Assembly (NCBI GenBank): GCA_945917385.1
Contig: CAMEHJ010000030.1
Coordinates: 1 to 8,744, forward strand
Direction: 5' to 3'
Origin: an uncultured bacterium
GTDB taxonomy: Bacteria; Bacillota_A; Clostridia; Oscillospirales; Oscillospiraceae
DNA: 8,744 bases
Shown here one piece after another: positions 4,357-8,744 of this stretch (positions within the stretch are counted from its first letter, which is position 1; every line of letters begins with the position of its first letter). The notes beneath the pieces are model-generated. The model was not told where the DNA came from, did not search any database, and was given only the letters and a program-made list of their open reading frames with translations. The position numbers were made by a program, and so were the translations under genes.

Positions 4357-6844
4357 GCGTCTCCTCCGTACTCTCGCCGTCAGCGGGTTCGCTGTCGGTC
4401 TTTTCGATGGAGATGACCTTGCTGCCCTCCGTGAGCCGCATTATTCTGACGCCCTGAGTCGCCCTGCCGAGCATGGAAATCTTATCAACGCTCATGCGGA
4501 TTATCGTCGCGTCGTCGGTGATGACAAGCAGATCGTCCGTCGCATCGACCATGATGACGGCGGCGATGCAGCCGGTCTTGTCGGTGACGTTATAGTTCTT
4601 GATGCCGACGCCGCCCCTGCCGCAGACGCGGTATTCCTCGACCAGCGTGCGCTTGCCGTAGCCCTTTTCGGTTATCGTGAGCACCGCTTCGCCGTGGGCG
4701 AGACTGCACGCGCCGACAACGAAGTCTCCTTCCCTGAGCCGTATGCCGCGAACGCCGACGGCGGTTCTGCCCATTGCGCGCGCGTCGGTTTCGTTGAAGG
4801 AGGCCGCCATACCCTTGTAGGTGGCGATGAGGATGTTTTCCTCGCCGGTGGTCTGGATAACGGAGATAAGCTCGTCTCCTTCGTCGAGGGTGAGCGCGCG
4901 GATGCCGTTTGCGCGGATATTTTTCAGGGCGCTCTGCTCCATGCGTTTGACGGTGCCGTTTCTCGTTACGAACACGAGGTAGCTGTCCTCATCCACGCCG
5001 CGCCCGCTTATCATTGCGCTGACGCGCTCATCGGGGTCGATTTGGATGATGTTCACGATATTGCTGCCGCGCGCGTTTCTGCCGGCTTCGGGGATGGTGT
5101 AGCCCTTCTTTATGAAGGCGCGTCCCTTGTTTGTGAAGAAGAGAATGAAGTCATGCGTGGAGGCGGTGAACACCGTTTCCACATAGTCCTCCTCCTTGGT
5201 CGCCATGGCGCGGATGCCCTTGCCGCCTCGGCCCTGGGCGCGGTACTCGCTGACGGGCAGGCGCTTGATATAGCCGCCGTGCGTAAGCGTAAAGACGCAC
5301 TGCTCCTCCTCGATAAGGTCCTCAACGTCTATCTCGTCGGCGATGTCCTGAATCTCGGTCATGCGCTCGTCCCCGAACTTGTCGCGCAGGGCAATAAGCT
5401 CGTCCTTCAAGACGCCCTTTATCTTCTCGGGGTCCGCGAGCAGGCCCTTGAGATAGCCTATCTTCTCCTCAAGCTCCTTATACTCAAGCTCAAGCTTCTC
5501 GCGGTTGAGACCCTGCAGCGAGATAAGGCGCATATCGCAGATCGCCTGCGCCTGCACCTCGCTGAGACTGAAGCGCTGCATGAGGTTCTGCTTTGCGTCG
5601 TCGTAGCTGGTGCGGATGATATGGATGACCTCGTCGATATTGTCCTGCGCTATGAGCAGACCCTCCAGCAGATGGGCGCGCTCCTCCGCCTTGCGCAGGT
5701 CAAAGCGCGTTCTTCTGACGATAAGCTCCTCCTGATATGTCAGGTACTCGTCCAGAATGTTTTTGAGTGAGAGTATCTTCGGCTGCTTCTGGTCGTGCAC
5801 GAGCGCGAGCATATTGATTGAAAAGCTTGTCTGCAAGGCGGTCTGCGCGAACAGGCGGTTCAGCACGACCTGCGGATTTGCGTCCCTTTTCAGCTCGATG
5901 ACCATACGCATACCGTTGCGGTCGCTCTCGTCTCTCAAATCGGAGATGCCGTCCAGCCGCTTGTCGCGCACCTGCTCGGCAATGCTCTTTATAAGCTCGC
6001 GCTTATTGACCTTGTACGGCAGCTCATGCACGATGATACGGGTGCGGTTCTGACCGTATTCCTCAAAATCGGTGCGCGCGCGAACGATTATCTTGCCGCG
6101 GCCGGTGGCGTAGGCCTGTCTGATGCCGCTTCTGCCCATGATGATGCCGCGGGTGGGGAAGTCCGGGCCGGATATATGCTGCATCAGGTCGTTCACGTTT
6201 GCGTCCGGGTTTTCAAGCACGCACACGCAGGCGTTAATGACCTCGGTGAGATTGTGCGGCGGGATATTCGTTGCCATGCCGACGGCGATACCGCTTGAGC
6301 CGTTTACAAGCAGGTTCGGGAAGCGGGAGGGCAGAACACGCGGCTCCTTCCTCGTCTCGTCGAAGTTTGGATCCCAATCGACGGTGTCCTTCTCGATGTC
6401 GCGCAGCATCTCGTTTGAAATCTTGCTGAGCCTCGCCTCGGTGTAACGGTAGGCGGCGGGGGGGTCGCCGTCAACGGAGCCGAAGTTGCCGTGCCCGTCA
6501 ACGAGCATATAGCGCATGGAGAAGTTCTGCGCGAGCCTGACCATCGCGTCGTAAACGGATGCGTCGCCGTGGGGGTGGTAGCGGCCGAGCACGTCACCCA
6601 CGCAGGTGGCGGATTTTTTGAAGGGCTTGTCGGAAGTGAGGTTATCCTCATACATCGTGTAGAGTATACGGCGGTGAACGGGTTTAAGACCGTCTCTCAC
6701 GTCGGGCAGGGCGCGCCCCACGATAACACTCATCGCGTAGTCGATGTAGCTTGTCTGCATTTCGCCGACAAGCTCCGACTCGGTTATGACCTGATTTGGA
6801 AACAGTATGTCCTCAGGCTTATAGTCTCTTTTATGCTGTGCCAT
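4343..6844 (-). CDS. gyrA: DNA gyrase subunit A
   Basis: An 833-residue subunit of the A2B2 gyrase, which introduces negative supercoils by passing one duplex through a transient double-strand break. The N-terminal breakage-reunion domain carries the catalytic tyrosine Y134 in RYTEAR, the sequence [10 protein letters not shown] (90-99) corresponding to the quinolone-resistance region, and [16 protein letters not shown] near residue 50. A coiled-coil tower follows to about residue 490. The C-terminal beta-pinwheel starts near 510 and contains the GyrA box QGRGGKG at 537-543, which distinguishes it from ParC. Length is normal for the family. The ATG at 6844 has an AGGAG Shine-Dalgarno and lies 20 nt after the gyrB stop. 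The residue equivalent to E. coli Ser83 is Ala95, while the one equivalent to Asp87 is kept (Asp99). Confidence 0.98.
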   Translation of the reverse strand: MAQHKRDYKPEDILFPNQVITESELVGEMQTSYIDYAMSVIVGRALPDVRDGLKPVHRRILYTMYEDNLTSDKPFKKSATCVGDVLGRYHPHGDASVYDAMVRLAQNFSMRYMLVDGHGNFGSVDGDPPAAYRYTEARLSKISNEMLRDIEKDTVDWDPNFDETRKEPRVLPSRFPNLLVNGSSGIAVGMATNIPPHNLTEVINACVCVLENPDANVNDLMQHISGPDFPTRGIIMGRSGIRQAYATGRGKIIVRARTDFEEYGQNRTRIIVHELPYKVNKRELIKSIAEQVRDKRLDGISDLRDESDRNGMRMVIELKRDANPQVVLNRLFAQTALQTSFSINMLALVHDQKQPKILSLKNILDEYLTYQEELIVRRTRFDLRKAEERAHLLEGLLIAQDNIDEVIHIIRTSYDDAKQNLMQRFSLSEVQAQAICDMRLISLQGLNREKLELEYKELEEKIGYLKGLLADPEKIKGVLKDELIALRDKFGDERMTEIQDIADEIDVEDLIEEEQCVFTLTHGGYIKRLPVSEYRAQGRGGKGIRAMATKEEDYVETVFTASTHDFILFFTNKGRAFIKKGYTIPEAGRNARGSNIVNIIQIDPDERVSAMISGRGVDEDSYLVFVTRNGTVKRMEQSALKNIRANGIRALTLDEGDELISVIQTTGEENILIATYKGMAASFNETDARAMGRTAVGVRGIRLREGDFVVGACSLAHGEAVLTITEKGYGKRTLVEEYRVCGRGGVGIKNYNVTDKTGCIAAVIMVDATDDLLVITDDATIIRMSVDKISMLGRATQGVRIMRLTEGSKVISIEKTDSEPADGESTEETHDEQ

Positions 6845-6864
6845 AAATTTCTCCTGTCTGAAGC

Positions 6865-8744
6865 TCAGATATCAAGATTCATTACGTTTTTGGCGTTGCG
6901 CTCTATCCACTCGCGGCGCGGCTCGACCTCCTCACCCATGAGCAGGGTGAAAATCTGGTCGGCCTCGATAGCGTCCTTGAGCGTGATGCGGCGCAGAGAG
7001 CGCGTTTCGGGGTCCATGGTAGTCTCCCACAGCTCGTGCGGGTCCATCTCGCCGAGACCCTTGTAGCGGTTTATCTCGACCTTGGCGTTGGGGTTGTCCG
7101 CGCGCATCTCACTGCTTATCCTGTCGCGCTGCTCGTCGGAGTAAGCAACTCTCTGCTGCTTGCCGCGCGTGAGCTTATAGAGCGGCGGGACTGCGGAGTA
7201 GACATAGCCGTGCTCGATAAGCGGGCGCATATAGCGGAAGAAGAAGGTCAGCAGCAGCGTCCTGATATGCGAGCCGTCAACATCGGCATCCGCCATAATG
7301 ACTATCTTGTGGTAGCGGAGCTTTTCTATATTGAACTCGTCCCCTATCCCCGCGCCGAGCGCGACGATGAGCGGGTAGAGCTTGTCATTGCCGTAGATCT
7401 TGTCGGCGCGCGCCTTCTCGACGTTCAGCATCTTGCCCCACATGGCGAGAATTGCCTGGAAGCGGCTGTCACGCCCCTGAATGGCGGAGCCTGCCGCGCT
7501 GTCGCCCTCGACGATGTAAATTTCGCAGAGGGAGGGGTCGCGCTCGTTGCAGTCCTGAAGCTTGTCAGGCATCTGCCCGGACTCAAGCCCGGTCTTGCGC
7601 CGGACGGATTCCTTTGCTTTTCTCGCCGCCTCGCGCGCGCGGTTTGCCATCATGGATTTTTCGAGAATCACCTTCATGGTCTGCGGATGCTCCTCAAAAT
7701 AGGTGGAAAGCTGGTCGCTGACCATCTGGTCAACGAGAGTTCTTATATAGGAGTTGCCGAGCTTCTGCTTGGTCTGTCCCTCAAACTGTGCCTCCGGCAG
7801 CTTTACGGAGATAACGGCGGAGATACCCTCGCGCACATCCTCGCCGGAGACCTTATCGTCTCCCTTGATGATATTGGTTTTCTGGCCGTAGGCGTTGATG
7901 ACCCTTGTCAGCGCCGCCTTGAAGCCCGTCTCGTGCATACCGCCCTCAGGGGTATGGATATCGTTTGCAAAGGACTGGACGTTTTCGTTATAGCCGTCGT
8001 TATACTGCAAGGCTATCTCGGCAATGGCGTCGCCCTTTGTTGCGTACATATAGATAACGTCGTCATGGACAGGGTGCTTATTCTTGTTGAGGTAGCTGAC
8101 ATACTCCCTGATGCCGCCCTCGTAGAACAGAACGTCGCTCTGCTCTCTGCCCTCGCGCTTGTCGGAAATGACGATCATGAGTCCGCCGTTGAGGAAAGCC
8201 TGCTCGCGCATACGGGTGTGCAGAATGTCGTAGTCGTACACAAGCTCGTCGAACATCTCATAGTCGGGCTTAAAGCGCACGGTGGTGCCGGTGCGGTCGG
8301 TCTCGCCGACGACATGGATGCTCTCGGTGATACTGCCGCGCGAAAAGCTCATGCGGTAGATTTTGCCGTCTCTGTGAACACTGACCTCAAGCCACTCGGA
8401 AAGGGCGTTGACGACCGACGCGCCGACGCCGTGCAGACCGCCGGAGACCTTGTAGCCTCCGCCGCCGAACTTGCCGCCTGCGTGCAGCACGGTGTAGACG
8501 ACCTCGAGCGCGGGACGGCCCGTCTGCGCCTGAATGTCGACCGGAATGCCGCGGCCGTTATCCACAACGGTGATGGTGTTGCCCTCGTTGATCGTCACTT
8601 GAATTTCCGTGCAGTAGCCCGCAAGCGCTTCGTCAATGGAGTTATCCACAATTTCGTAGACGAGGTGATGCAGGCCGCTCACCGACGTCGAGCCGATGTA
8701 CATGCCCGGGCGCTTGCGCACCGCCTCCAGTCCTTCGAGCACCT
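6865..8744 (-). CDS. gyrB: DNA gyrase subunit B, 5' end truncated by window edge
   Basis: The ATPase subunit of gyrase, 625 complete codons visible from the valine at 8742. The GTG there is an internal valine, since the preceding partial codon (xAG) fits the family's [13 protein letters not shown], so the true start lies outside by perhaps a dozen residues. Counting from that valine, the GHKL ATPase shows E30 (general base), N34 and D61 in [10 protein letters not shown] and VVDNGRGIP, the lid GGLHGVG (101-107), and the transducer Q323/K325 that touch ATP. The TOPRIM domain has E412 in VEGDSA and D485/D487 in MADADVD. The protein lacks the roughly 170-residue insert of proteobacterial GyrB and ends with the usual RRxWIERNA tail. 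The TOPRIM loop reads GDSAAGSA, where GDSAGGSA is the common form, and AMWGKMLN, where PLRGKILN is common. Confidence 0.98.
   Translation of the reverse strand, partial: VLEGLEAVRKRPGMYIGSTSVSGLHHLVYEIVDNSIDEALAGYCTEIQVTINEGNTITVVDNGRGIPVDIQAQTGRPALEVVYTVLHAGGKFGGGGYKVSGGLHGVGASVVNALSEWLEVSVHRDGKIYRMSFSRGSITESIHVVGETDRTGTTVRFKPDYEMFDELVYDYDILHTRMREQAFLNGGLMIVISDKREGREQSDVLFYEGGIREYVSYLNKNKHPVHDDVIYMYATKGDAIAEIALQYNDGYNENVQSFANDIHTPEGGMHETGFKAALTRVINAYGQKTNIIKGDDKVSGEDVREGISAVISVKLPEAQFEGQTKQKLGNSYIRTLVDQMVSDQLSTYFEEHPQTMKVILEKSMMANRAREAARKAKESVRRKTGLESGQMPDKLQDCNERDPSLCEIYIVEGDSAAGSAIQGRDSRFQAILAMWGKMLNVEKARADKIYGNDKLYPLIVALGAGIGDEFNIEKLRYHKIVIMADADVDGSHIRTLLLTFFFRYMRPLIEHGYVYSAVPPLYKLTRGKQQRVAYSDEQRDRISSEMRADNPNAKVEINRYKGLGEMDPHELWETTMDPETRSLRRITLKDAIEADQIFTLLMGEEVEPRREWIERNAKNVMNLDI

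Noticed and set aside
4067..5770. A 567-codon open frame on the plus strand
   Set aside because: It lies wholly opposite gyrA and its SHOCT neighbour, which have clear family motifs. Its translation is biased in composition and resembles no family I know. Long antisense frames are expected in GC-rich genes.
8740..8742. GTG as the start of gyrB
   Set aside because: The GTG falls at the conserved internal valine of the Q-V-L-E-G-L-E-A motif, and the preceding partial codon ends in AG, fitting glutamine. The gene continues beyond the window.

Overview
The window is a run of minus-strand chromosomal genes from a high-GC member of the Bacillota, most likely a gut-type Clostridia (Oscillospirales-like). 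This placement is inferred from three things: the short Gram-positive form of GyrB directly followed by gyrA, the GyrA active-site region, and dispersed two-hairpin repeats of a kind common in gut Firmicutes. It has not been tested by a search. No prophage, CRISPR array, transposase, rRNA or tRNA was seen.

There are two transcription-unit blocks, both read from high to low coordinates. Block 1 (8744 to 3514) is gyrB (5' end cut by the window edge), gyrA, and two small membrane proteins. Each small protein has two predicted transmembrane segments and a SHOCT-like C-terminal helical motif. The first overlaps the end of gyrA by 14 nt and the second starts 6 nt after the first, so both should be made together with DNA gyrase. 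A hairpin just after the last stop is a candidate terminator.

The intergenic stretch 2912-3513 holds no convincing gene. It contains a perfect 16-bp hairpin, a larger nested palindrome, and three diverged copies of a two-hairpin repeat, two in one orientation and one inverted.

Block 2 (2911 to 1) is rnhA (RNase HI), an MsbA-like ABC half-transporter, a GNAT acetyltransferase, and the first 48 codons of a gene recognised as mfd (transcription-repair coupling factor). The first three genes overlap by 4 and 7 nt, and mfd starts 20 nt after the acetyltransferase, so translational coupling is likely.

Functionally the window centres on DNA topology and genome maintenance: gyrase controls supercoiling, RNase HI removes RNA:DNA hybrids, and Mfd clears stalled RNA polymerase. 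The exporter and the acetyltransferase have unknown substrates. The points most worth following are the gyrase-coupled SHOCT membrane-protein pair, the repeat cluster with the perfect hairpin upstream of rnhA, and the natural alanine at the main quinolone-resistance position of GyrA.
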